This document shows, piece by piece, positions 1 to 6,573 of a stretch of DNA of 7,833 bases. The notes under the pieces were generated by a model, which was not told the origin of the DNA, did not search any database, and worked only from the letters and a program-made list of their open reading frames with translations. The DNA comes from Caldisericota bacterium (GTDB taxonomy: Bacteria > Caldisericota > Caldisericia > Cryosericales > Cryosericaceae). The stretch spans positions 1 through 7,833 of the forward strand of contig JAPLGI010000148.1 in assembly GCA_026390245.1 (NCBI GenBank), read 5' to 3'. The position numbers and the translations under genes were made by a program. Each line of letters begins with the position of its first letter. Within the stretch, counting starts at the first letter, position 1.

Positions 1-653
1 GCAGACGTCATGTGCTTGGCCGGCTCAGGGTCCAGTATGGTGAAGATGCGCTGCAACGAGGCCGGATCACAGTTGACGCCGAGCTTCCTGAGGCATGCTC
101 GAATAACGCCCGGAGACACCGAGCGCTGACGCGTGCGCAGGAACTGGGCACAGGCAGTCACTGGAAGTTCAGGCAGAATGCGCGACATCTGCAAGGCATA
201 GGCATGGGCGACGTCTGTGGCGCCAAGTCCTGCCGGCTCGAGAGTCCGAATGGCGGCCAATACGCTTCGGACCTCCGCAGCGGAGAAAGAAATCGATGTT
301 GCATAGTGTGACATCGGTCGCGTGAAGAATCCGCGTTCATCCAGATCGGAGGCGACGAATCGTGCACATTCGACTTGAGAATCGTCAATGAGGTCCCGGT
401 CCACGAGATCATCGACGATCAGTTCCGCCGGGGTTGACTCTGCGGCATCTGCAAAGCCATCGAGGTCACCGTTCCAGGTGTCGCCGGATGGATCGACCCG
501 GGCATGCTTCTCGGCAATGATGCTTTCTGCGGCAAACCGATCCATGAGAGTCCCAAAATCGCATAGAGGCTGCTCGAGAACCAGACCCCGCGTGGCCAGA
601 TAGGACTTCTGGCGAAGGCTTAGCTGTTGACGCTGTTTCTGACTGTTGCGCAT
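1..653 (-). CDS. rpoN: Sigma-54 (RpoN-like) factor, N-terminal 217 codons, continues outside the window
   Basis: Sigma-54 directs RNA polymerase to -24/-12 promoters that need an AAA+ activator. The frame is open from ATG 653 to the window edge with no stop. Residues 11-40 are a leucine-containing segment at the place of region I. Residues 51-72 are acidic like region II. The core-binding domain is recognisable from TPAELIVDDLVDRDLI (74-89), DLDERGFF (103-110), AEVRSVLAAIRTLEPAGLGA (126-145), and LDPEPA (207-212), which matches the usual LNPKPG. The helix-turn-helix and RpoN box would lie outside the window. Region I lacks the usual MTPQLQQAI and NPLLE motifs, so it is divergent. The start overlaps whiA by 34 bases, with a weak AAGG about ten bases upstream. 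The family call rests on the core domain; activity as a true sigma factor is unproven. Confidence 0.78.
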   Translation of the reverse strand, partial: MRNSQKQRQQLSLRQKSYLATRGLVLEQPLCDFGTLMDRFAAESIIAEKHARVDPSGDTWNGDLDGFADAAESTPAELIVDDLVDRDLIDDSQVECARFVASDLDERGFFTRPMSHYATSISFSAAEVRSVLAAIRTLEPAGLGATDVAHAYALQMSRILPELPVTACAQFLRTRQRSVSPGVIRACLRKLGVNCDPASLQRIFTILDPEPAKHMTS

Positions 654-1516
654 GTGCGAAGTACCTTGTCGATGTGGTAGTGAATAGTACTCTTGGAGAT
701 ACGCCCGGGTATCTTGTCGACAAGTTTGGAGAGCGGGAGGTCGGGGTACTTCAGTCGCGCCTGGACGACCTCGACTGTGCGGGATGAGAGACGGGTACGG
801 TCAGTCCGATCAAAAGCAGCCCGCAATTGGTCGAAAGCCATCGTTTCGCGCTCCAGATTGCCGAGCTCGGCGTTGACAGATCGGTTAACCTGGTTGTCCA
901 TGTCTTTCTCCAGCTGCAGTTCCTCGAGGGACAAGAGCGAATTCGATGCACCCCAGGCTGCCAGGAGCGACATGATGTCCTGACGAGACTTGAGATAGGT
1001 GATCTCTGAGAAGCGGCGGATCTGAGAGCCATGCGTAACTCGAAGAGAAGTCAAGGAGCGTTCCACAAGGCGACGTCCGACGGGCAGGGAGCAACTGAAC
1101 TCAAGATGAGTTCCTTGCACGGCTGCGTACCCGGAGATAAGGAAGAACCCCTTGGTGAATGCTGCTGCAGCACGTTTTCCCCGAAGACGCTTCTCGAGCT
1201 GAGTAGGCTCCAATGGAGAGAGTCCCGAGAACAATTGCTGTGACTGGGCGGGAGCAAGGTCGATACCGAAACTCAACTTGTGCCCGGTCCTCGAAAGCAG
1301 AGCCTGGCCAGGAAGCCATCTGGTGAGTGCGTGCGAGGAAAGAGAAAGCACGTAGCGCATGATCAGGGGACTCTTTGAGGTGAAGGAAATCGACAGCGCA
1401 CCGGCATGATGCAAGACAAGAGAGCTGCCTCCGTAGAGAGCCCCGGAGAGCTCAAGAAGAGGATCAGTCGAGGGCAGCCCGGCCAATTCCTGCTTCAGAA
1501 AATCGATCGTTGTCAT
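620..1516 (-). CDS. whiA: WhiA DNA-binding regulator
   Basis: WhiA joins a LAGLIDADG-homing-endonuclease-like domain without catalytic function to a C-terminal helix-turn-helix. In Streptomyces it works with WhiB to switch on sporulation septation genes; in Bacillus it influences cell division and chromosome segregation. The 298 residues match the family. Seen here are KRAAAAFTKGFFLISGY (114-130), YLKSRQDIMSLLAAWGASN (174-192), NRSVNAELGNLERE (211-224) and a C-terminal helix-turn-helix ending in ISKSTIHYHIDKVL (273-286). The start at ATG 1516 lies six bases after the yvcK stop, with only a weak AGG upstream, so translation is probably coupled. Its last 34 bases overlap the start of the sigma-54 gene. 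Whether it controls this operon or division genes cannot be read from the sequence. Confidence 0.92.
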   Translation of the reverse strand: MTTIDFLKQELAGLPSTDPLLELSGALYGGSSLVLHHAGALSISFTSKSPLIMRYVLSLSSHALTRWLPGQALLSRTGHKLSFGIDLAPAQSQQLFSGLSPLEPTQLEKRLRGKRAAAAFTKGFFLISGYAAVQGTHLEFSCSLPVGRRLVERSLTSLRVTHGSQIRRFSEITYLKSRQDIMSLLAAWGASNSLLSLEELQLEKDMDNQVNRSVNAELGNLERETMAFDQLRAAFDRTDRTRLSSRTVEVVQARLKYPDLPLSKLVDKIPGRISKSTIHYHIDKVLRTCATVRNSVNS

Positions 1517-1522
1517 CGGCGC

Positions 1523-2833
1523 CTAGAGTCCGAGCAGGGATTTGAGGGCACTTCGGAGCTTGCGTGGGTCATGGCGGATGAGACCGTCGGCGGTTGAACA
1601 GATATCCGCCTCGACGATCCGTGGATGCTGACTTCTAGGGAGATCGTTGCGGACCGGACTCACTCCGGCAGAAGCATACCGCTCCAGTGTCTCAACAGGG
1701 ACAGGAGTGTTGCTCAGGAGGACCATGTCGATGCATGACTGTCCCAGAACCTCCTCGACTTTGTGGAGGTGCATGCCTGCGGTATAGCCGTCCGTCTCTC
1801 CTCGTTCCGTCATCGCGTTCACGACGAGCACCTTCGTTGCCGAAGATCGTGCGATCGTGTCGGCGGTTGCCTCTATGGAAAGCGGCGGTATGACACTCGT
1901 GAAGAGAGACCCAGGGCCGATGATGATGTAGTCTGCGTGAGACAGTGCCTCAAGTGCGGGGACGAAGGGTTTGGCATGAGGTGGCAGCACTTCGATGGTG
2001 TCGATTGTCTTGCACTGGAGGGGCACCTGGTCTTCACCGTCGATCGTTGTACCATCGATGAAGTGTGCCCGCAGCGAGATGTTGTCCAGAGACATCGGCA
2101 AAACGCGACCGGGCAGCTGCATGAGCTCCGAAAGTTCCTGTACTGCATCACCAAAGTTGCCCTTGATGTCGCTGAGTGCGGCGATCATGAGATTGCCGAC
2201 ATTGTGACCACCAATTCCTTCGAGGTGCTCGGGAAAGCGATAGGCAAGCAGGCGTGCACTGCGGGTGGATTCACCCGCCATCGCGATCAGGGCGTTGCGG
2301 AAATCTCCCGGAGGCAGCATTCCAGTCGTCTCACGCAGACGCCCGGTGCTTCCTCCGCTGTCTGCCATTGTGACAATAGTGGTGAGTTTGACGTTCTCTG
2401 TCCTGAGTGACTCAATGATGGGCTTGATACCCGTTCCCCCACCAACGACAACAACACGGGGAAGAGACTCGGCCATGCGGTAGCGGTAGATCGTCCGTGC
2501 TACGGACTCACGGGGAATGGATCCAGTAATTGCAGCCAGCAGAGAACGGGACAGAAGCGTCGTCGCAAGAACCATGAGGCACGCGGACGCCAGAACGGCG
2601 ATGCCGCAGAGCACGTCAAAGACGGTGGACACGGCTGAAGAAGGCAGGAAGAGGCCCAGAACGTGCTCAACTGATGGACGCAGGTCCAGCAGCCATGACG
2701 TACCTGGCGCCTGCAGCAGTCCGAGGGTTGCGAGAATGAGAAGCGCTGTTGCTGCCGCAAACAGCAGAAGGTACCTCTTGACGCGAATGCCCGGGACAAG
2801 CCAGTACCAGAGTGTCTGTCTGCGTCCTTTCAC
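1523..2833 (-). CDS. yvcK: YvcK/CofD-like gluconeogenesis factor with N-terminal membrane segment
   Basis: YvcK binds UDP-N-acetylglucosamine in Bacillus-type bacteria and is needed for growth and cell shape on gluconeogenic carbon sources. The fold is that of CofD. I place the start at GTG 2833, whose last two bases form the rapZ TGA stop (GTGA), giving 436 residues. The frame stays open up to an ATG at 2938, but that would overlap rapZ by 109 bases. Residues about 21-41 and 68-94 are hydrophobic helices, with KGRR and RVKR before the first, predicting both termini in the cytoplasm. The catalytic-type domain follows: GGGTG (131-135), TMADSGGSTGRLR (155-167), PPGDFRNAL (174-182), GHNVGNL (209-215), GPGSLFTS (306-313) and NAMTERGETDGY (339-350). 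The usual soluble protein has about 320 residues, so the extra length is the membrane part. whiA follows after six bases. Confidence 0.95.
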   Translation of the reverse strand: MKGRRQTLWYWLVPGIRVKRYLLLFAAATALLILATLGLLQAPGTSWLLDLRPSVEHVLGLFLPSSAVSTVFDVLCGIAVLASACLMVLATTLLSRSLLAAITGSIPRESVARTIYRYRMAESLPRVVVVGGGTGIKPIIESLRTENVKLTTIVTMADSGGSTGRLRETTGMLPPGDFRNALIAMAGESTRSARLLAYRFPEHLEGIGGHNVGNLMIAALSDIKGNFGDAVQELSELMQLPGRVLPMSLDNISLRAHFIDGTTIDGEDQVPLQCKTIDTIEVLPPHAKPFVPALEALSHADYIIIGPGSLFTSVIPPLSIEATADTIARSSATKVLVVNAMTERGETDGYTAGMHLHKVEEVLGQSCIDMVLLSNTPVPVETLERYASAGVSPVRNDLPRSQHPRIVEADICSTADGLIRHDPRKLRSALKSLLGL

Positions 2834-3699
2834 TTCTGGAGGTCCCGGTGGAACACGTGTACCGCTTTTGTCCGCGGCTTCAGGTGATGGTAGAGCATAT
2901 TGGCTATCACTACCGAGCGGTGTCTGCCACCCGTGCATCCAATTCCGACGGTCAGGTAGCTCTTCCCTTCTTCCTGGTAGCGTGGAAGCACAAAATCGAG
3001 AAAGTCGGCCAGACGAGAGAAGAACTGCCGGGCGTAAGGTTCGTGGAGAACATAGAGAATGACGCCCTTGTCGAACCCTGTTCGATGGGCAAGACGCTCA
3101 TCGTAGTATGGATTAGGCAGGAAGCGGACGTCGAAGAGAAGATCCAGATCGATCGGCAGACCGTTCTTGTAGCCGAAGGAGACTATATTGACGGTCAGAG
3201 CCTGCGATTGCTCCAATCCGAGAATGGCTTCGCGTACTCGTTCTTTCAGTTCTCCCACGGTGAGGTCTGTGGTGTCGATGATGACGCTTGACAGCTTGCG
3301 AACCTCTGCAAGGAGATCCACTTCACTCTTGATACTCTCCGAAACAGTGCTGCCGGGAAGGGGGTGACGCCTTCGCGTCTCAGAGAAACGGTTCACCAGG
3401 ACTCGGGACGACGCTTCGAGGAAGATGACACGGGGGTGAACATCGCGCGCTCCGAGTCTCTGGAGCATCGAATGGAACTGGGTCTTGAACCCAGAACTGC
3501 GCACGTCGATAGCGACTGCTATCTTGCTTATCCTGCCATCGGTTTGGGAAGCGAGATCCAGAAACTGGCTCATCAGGGAGATCGGTAGGTTGTCCATAGC
3601 GTAGTACCCGAGGTCCTCAAGGTACCCCATGGTCTTTGTCTTTCCAGCGCCACTCAGGCCAGTCACAATAACGAGGTCCAGACCAGAGACTACTCCCAC
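2830..3699 (-). CDS. rapZ: RapZ/YvcJ family P-loop nucleotide-binding protein
   Basis: In Enterobacteria RapZ is an RNA-binding adapter that steers RNase E to the GlmZ small RNA and so controls glucosamine-6-phosphate synthase. In Bacillus the orthologue YvcJ is a GTP-hydrolysing protein linked to competence. From the GTG start the protein has 289 residues, the family norm. It shows the Walker A GLSGAGKT (14-21), MDNLP (35-39), a Walker-B-like VIFLEA (91-96), FSETRRRHPL (105-114), FGYKNGLP (175-182), DVRFLPNPYY (190-199) and the C-terminal GCTGGRHRS (254-262). It is the first gene of the rapZ-yvcK-whiA cluster, and its TGA overlaps the yvcK GTG. No separate promoter is visible, so it may be read from the tRNA-Ser promoter. 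The family call is firm; which biochemical role applies here is not known. Confidence 0.95.
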   Translation of the reverse strand: MGVVSGLDLVIVTGLSGAGKTKTMGYLEDLGYYAMDNLPISLMSQFLDLASQTDGRISKIAVAIDVRSSGFKTQFHSMLQRLGARDVHPRVIFLEASSRVLVNRFSETRRRHPLPGSTVSESIKSEVDLLAEVRKLSSVIIDTTDLTVGELKERVREAILGLEQSQALTVNIVSFGYKNGLPIDLDLLFDVRFLPNPYYDERLAHRTGFDKGVILYVLHEPYARQFFSRLADFLDFVLPRYQEEGKSYLTVGIGCTGGRHRSVVIANMLYHHLKPRTKAVHVFHRDLQK

Positions 3700-3704
3700 G
3701 TGCG

Positions 3705-3710
3705 CCTCCT
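3705..3710 (-). promoter_or_regulatory. Ribosome binding site that sets the rapZ start
   Basis: A perfect AGGAGG ends five bases before GTG at 3699-3697. No comparable site precedes the in-frame ATG at 3741. The GTG start removes 14 residues that have no place in the RapZ family, where the protein usually begins about ten residues before the P-loop. Confidence 0.85.
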
Positions 3711-3718
3711 GTTTCCAG

Positions 3719-3735
3719 TGTCGGTGTACCCGACA
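3719..3735 (-). other. Small hairpin between tRNA-Ser and rapZ
   Basis: TGTCGG and CCGACA form a perfect six-pair stem around a five-base loop. It starts 22 bases after the encoded CCA end and finishes eight bases before the rapZ ribosome binding site. No T-tract follows on the minus strand, so it does not look like a terminator. It could shape the 5' end of a rapZ message left after tRNA 3' processing; this is inference. Confidence 0.4.
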
Positions 3736-3757
3736 GAGCACTTCTTGGCGAACTTGA

Positions 3758-3845
3758 TGGCGGAGGGGAGAGGGTTTGAACCTCCGAAGGCGTTAACCTT
3801 GCCGCATTTCAAGTGCGGTGCCATCAACCGCTCGGCCACCCCTCC
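3758..3845 (-). tRNA. tRNA-Ser(UGA)
   Basis: A full class II cloverleaf can be folded. The acceptor GGAGGGG pairs with CCCCTCC, the discriminator is G (3761), and CCA is encoded (3760-3758). The D arm GCC/GGC contains AGCGGTTGAT, and the anticodon stem CCGCA/TGCGG encloses CTTGAAA. The anticodon is TGA (3811-3809), which reads UCA and other UCN serine codons. A long variable arm has an AAGG/CCTT stem, and the T arm is GGAGG-TTCAAAC-CCTCT with one G-T pair. The G discriminator and long variable arm are serine identity elements. The gene sits between serS and rapZ, with its own promoter upstream. Confidence 0.98.
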
Positions 3846-3858
3846 ATGCTCTAAAACA

Positions 3859-3886
3859 AGTCTATAGAACAATCCCCGGTTGTCAA
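3859..3886 (-). promoter_or_regulatory. Promoter of tRNA-Ser, possibly also of the rapZ operon
   Basis: A perfect -35 TTGACA (3886-3881) is followed after 16 bases by TAGACT (3864-3859), which keeps the T, A, A and final T of the -10 consensus. The expected transcription start falls near 3852, only a few bases before the mature tRNA 5' end at 3845, as is usual for stable RNA genes. An overlapping TATAGA (3866-3861) would give a too-short 14-base spacer. Confidence 0.65.
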
Positions 3887-3917
3887 AGTGAGCGAAGAGG
3901 CTCGCTGACCGGGGATT
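3871..3917 (-). terminator. Long hairpin between serS and tRNA-Ser, probable serS terminator
   Basis: AATCCCCGGT (minus strand, 3917-3908) pairs perfectly with ACCGGGGATT (3880-3871). An inner stem AGCGA/TCGCT lies between them (3906-3902 and 3895-3891). The sequence after the stem (GTTCTATAG) has only scattered Ts, so termination would be weak. The 3' arm is also the spacer of the tRNA promoter. The pairing is certain; calling it a terminator is inference, and it could instead be an mRNA 3'-end stabiliser or an operator. Confidence 0.45.
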
Positions 3918-3937
3918 CCGCACGCGCCGGGTCCTCT

Positions 3938-5206
3938 TCAGCGGATAATGTCCGTTCCCATATACGGAATCAGCTTTTCTGGAACCCTTACGCTGCCGTC
4001 TTCCTGCTGGTAGTTCTCCAGAATGGCAGCCATTGTCCTGCCGACAGCGAGTCCTGAGCCGTTGAGGGTGTGGACAAACGCGACTTTTCCGTCCCTGGTA
4101 CGGTAGCGGATGTTGGCCCGGCGCGCCTGGAAGTCCTCAAAGTTGCTGCAGGAGCTTATTTCGACATATCGGTCCTGTCCAGGCATCCAGACCTCGGGGT
4201 CGAACTTCATTGCTGCGGAGAAACCAAGATCCCCAGTGCACATCTTGCTGCGATGGTATGGAAGGTCCAGTTTCTTCAGAATGCCCTCCGCATTGTCGAT
4301 GAGCGTATCCAGCTCATGATATGAGTCTTCAGGCTTGACGAACTTGACCATCTCGACCTTGTTGAACTGGTGGACCCGGACAATGCCCCGGGTGTCCTTG
4401 CCAGCTGCTCCTGCCTCCTTCCGGAAGCAGGCCGTGTAGGCGACGTACTTGATGGGCAGGTCCTCTTCTCGGACGATCTCGTCCCTGAGCAGGTTGGTCA
4501 CTGGAACCTCGGCCGTCGGGTCAAGGAACAGGTCGTCAGTATCGGTATGGTAGAGGTCGTCTGCGAACTTCGGCAGCTGTCCAGTGGCCGTCATGGACTC
4601 CCGATTGACCAGATAGGGGGGGAGGATCTCCGTGTAGCCTTCTTCCTGGACGTGGACATCGATCATCCAGGAGATGAGCGATCTCTCGAGCTTTGCCCCC
4701 AATCCCCTGAGAACGTAGAAGCGAGACCCCGAGATCTTGGCGCCCGCTGCAGAGTCGATGATACCAAGGGATTCTCCTATCTCCCAGTGAGGCTTCGGAA
4801 CAAAAGCGAATGCTGGCTTGTCATGCCATGTAAGCACAACGGTGTTCTCCTTGTCGCTCTTTCCGACCGGGACTGACGCGTGGGGCAGGTTTGGGATGTT
4901 GAGCAGCAGGGAGCGGAGTCTGGAGTCGATCGCTTTCACTCGGTCGTCGAGTTCTGCGATGCGGGATCCGACTTCCTTCATCTCGGCGATGGGCGCTGAA
5001 GCATCCAGTCTGGATCGCTTGAGTGCAGCGATCTTCTCGGTCGCCTCGTTGCGCAGGTGCTTCAGTTCATCTGCCTTCTGAAGCAGTTCCCGCCTCTCAA
5101 GATCGACCTCGAGGATTTCGTCGACGATTTCTGGTCCTTCGTTTTTTCCTGCAATCCCGGCCTTCACCAGGTCGGGGTGCTGACGAATCAGTTCCAGGCT
5201 CAGCAT
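3938..5206 (-). CDS. serS: Seryl-tRNA synthetase
   Basis: This class II synthetase charges tRNA-Ser (and tRNA-Sec where present) with serine in the cytosol. The 422-residue length is typical. Residues about 28-105 are Lys/Glu/Leu-rich and form the long antiparallel coiled-coil arm that contacts the tRNA variable arm. The catalytic domain shows the TGQLPKF stretch at 208-214, TAEV at 231-234, and motif 2 with FRKEAGAAGKDTRG (261-274) running into RVHQF (277-281). CTGDLGFSAAMKFD spans 323-336, and motif 3 is NGSGLAVGRTMAAILENYQ (382-400). All key residues appear intact. The ATG has GGGAGGAG six bases upstream. The next gene downstream is the substrate tRNA-Ser(UGA), 92 bases after the stop. Confidence 0.98.
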   Translation of the reverse strand: MLSLELIRQHPDLVKAGIAGKNEGPEIVDEILEVDLERRELLQKADELKHLRNEATEKIAALKRSRLDASAPIAEMKEVGSRIAELDDRVKAIDSRLRSLLLNIPNLPHASVPVGKSDKENTVVLTWHDKPAFAFVPKPHWEIGESLGIIDSAAGAKISGSRFYVLRGLGAKLERSLISWMIDVHVQEEGYTEILPPYLVNRESMTATGQLPKFADDLYHTDTDDLFLDPTAEVPVTNLLRDEIVREEDLPIKYVAYTACFRKEAGAAGKDTRGIVRVHQFNKVEMVKFVKPEDSYHELDTLIDNAEGILKKLDLPYHRSKMCTGDLGFSAAMKFDPEVWMPGQDRYVEISSCSNFEDFQARRANIRYRTRDGKVAFVHTLNGSGLAVGRTMAAILENYQQEDGSVRVPEKLIPYMGTDIIR

Positions 5207-5242
5207 TGGTATCTCCTCCCAACAACCACAGTTTTCACAGCC

Positions 5243-5270
5243 ATTCTACCGTTCGCTGCCCAAAAAGCAA
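5243..5270 (-). promoter_or_regulatory. Candidate promoter of serS
   Basis: A -10 box TAGAAT (5248-5243, five of six matches to TATAAT) lies 16 bases after TTGCTT (5270-5265, matching only the TTG of the -35 consensus). The -35 coincides with the last stem bases and T-tract of the thrC terminator. This gives a leader of about 30 bases before the serS ATG. The -10 is good, the -35 is moderate and the position is right. Confidence 0.5.
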
Positions 5271-5289
5271 CGCAGCGATCTGCGGTTGC
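5262..5289 (-). terminator. Intrinsic terminator of thrC
   Basis: On the minus strand, GCAA (5289-5286), a bulged C (5285) and CGCAG (5284-5280) pair with CTGCG (5275-5271) and TTGC (5270-5267). The loop is ATCG (5279-5276). The stem is followed at once by five Ts (5266-5262). It begins 31 bases after the thrC stop codon, which is the expected place. Confidence 0.85.
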
Positions 5290-5320
5290 CATCCATGGAC
5301 GGCTTCAACGGCTTCCGAGA

Positions 5321-6562
5321 TCAGAACCCTTCTGCAATCGCCCGCTCTACCGCATCAATGCGTGGTGGAATGGTCATCACAGTGCCGCTTACCTTGAGGG
5401 CGTTCTGAACATCTTTCAGGCCGTTCCCAGTGATGAGGACGGCGATGCGGTCGTCTCTGTGCAAGTCACCGCTATCGGCAAGCTTCCGAAGTGCCGCGAC
5501 GGAAGCAGCAGCAGCCGGTTCAGCGAAGATGCCCTCGTTACTGCCAAGGAACCCAATGGCGTCGATGATCTCGTCATCTGACACCGTGATCGCCAGGCCG
5601 GCGCTCTCTTTTATGTCGCGCACCGCCATGAGATGGTTCCGCGGGATACCTGCAACAATACTGTCCGCGCACGATGCTGGGTCTTCGAGATAAGCAATCG
5701 GCTTTCCGGAAATCACGGCCACCGCTATGGGTGCGCAGCCTTCAGCCTGGACTGCAATCAGCTCGGGCATGTGATCGATGAGCCCGAGAGCCAGCAGATC
5801 ACGGAATCCCTTTGCAACACCCGAGATGATGCAGCCATCCCCGACCGGGACGATGACCTTGTCCGGTGCTTCGAAGGCGAGCTGTTCGGCGATCTCGAGG
5901 GCCACTGTCTTCTTGCCTTCGACCATGTAGGGATTGAAGGCCGTGTTTCGGTTGTACCAGCCAAACTGCTCTGTTGCCTCCATGCACAAATCGAATGCCT
6001 GGTCGTAGTTGCCCTCCACGAGAAACAGATGACTCCCGAATACCCTCAGTTGCGCGATTTTTCCGGCAGGTGCCGATGCAGGTGCGAAAATGTACGCTTC
6101 GACTCCTGCGTTCGCGGCCAGCCCGGCCAGACTGGATCCTGCGTTGCCGGTTGTTGCGGCTGTGAGGACACGTTCGCCAAGTTCGGCCGCCTTGGCGATA
6201 GCGATTGCAGAGGCTCTGTCTTTCAGCGAGGCTGTTGGGTTGCGTCCATCATCCTTGAACCAAACATGGTCCAGTCCAAGTGCCGGACCGATGCGCTGGC
6301 TGGCATACAGTGGTGTCCAGCCAATCTGCAGTGTCAGCGATGCGGGACGCTGCTCGACGGGCAGGAGCGCAAGATATCGCCATATCGAGAAGTCGGGATC
6401 ATTCTGCAGCGTTTGCCTCGTGAAGTTCATGCGGATGCGGTCGTAGTCGTACAGTACTTCCAGAATCCCGTCATTGCCGCATCTGGGACAGACGTAGCGA
6501 CTCTCCCCAGGGTCATACTCAGTTCCGCACTTCATGCATCTCAGCCGAAGGACTGCAGTCAT
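5321..6562 (-). CDS. thrC: Threonine synthase (PLP-dependent, zinc-ribbon type)
   Basis: Threonine synthase converts O-phospho-L-homoserine and water to L-threonine and phosphate, the last step of threonine synthesis, in the cytosol. The 413-residue protein starts with a C-x2-C-x12-C-x2-C zinc ribbon (Cys9, 12, 25, 28), seen in many archaeal-like ThrC proteins. Next come NPTASLKDR with the PLP Schiff-base lysine Lys114, TGNAGSS at 138-144, and the phosphate-cradling PVGDGC at 239-244. EGIFAEPAAA lies near 343-352, and the C-terminal TGNGLKD (378-384) is diagnostic of the family. The ATG is preceded by GAGGAGG four bases upstream, supporting this start. It is separated from serS by an intrinsic terminator and from the upstream gene by a structured leader, so it is probably a single-gene unit or is controlled by attenuation. 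No other threonine-pathway gene is in the window. A cysteate synthase or other PLP fold-II paralogue is a remote alternative. Confidence 0.95.
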   Translation of the reverse strand: MTAVLRLRCMKCGTEYDPGESRYVCPRCGNDGILEVLYDYDRIRMNFTRQTLQNDPDFSIWRYLALLPVEQRPASLTLQIGWTPLYASQRIGPALGLDHVWFKDDGRNPTASLKDRASAIAIAKAAELGERVLTAATTGNAGSSLAGLAANAGVEAYIFAPASAPAGKIAQLRVFGSHLFLVEGNYDQAFDLCMEATEQFGWYNRNTAFNPYMVEGKKTVALEIAEQLAFEAPDKVIVPVGDGCIISGVAKGFRDLLALGLIDHMPELIAVQAEGCAPIAVAVISGKPIAYLEDPASCADSIVAGIPRNHLMAVRDIKESAGLAITVSDDEIIDAIGFLGSNEGIFAEPAAAASVAALRKLADSGDLHRDDRIAVLITGNGLKDVQNALKVSGTVMTIPPRIDAVERAIAEGF

Positions 6563-6573
6563 TGTTCCTCCTC

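Noticed and set aside
466..723. 85-residue minus-strand ORF over the whiA/rpoN junction
   Set aside because: It is in the third frame and conflicts with both whiA and the sigma-54 frame, which have family support.
1763..2410. 215-residue plus-strand ORF opposite yvcK
   Set aside because: Shadow of the conserved CofD-like domain; no motif and no ribosome binding site.
2517..3062. 181-residue plus-strand ORF opposite the yvcK/rapZ junction
   Set aside because: Low-complexity Arg/Ser-rich shadow frame spanning two real genes.
3805..3823. Sigma-54-like -24/-12 element (TGGCAC, five bases, TTGAA) on the minus strand
   Set aside because: It lies inside the tRNA D and anticodon arms, where the sequence is fixed by tRNA function, and it lacks the GC of the -12 box.
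3690..3923. 77-residue minus-strand ORF across the tRNA gene
   Set aside because: It reads through the tRNA-Ser gene (GGVAERLMAPHLKCGK is translated tRNA) and has no ribosome binding site; a classic false ORF.
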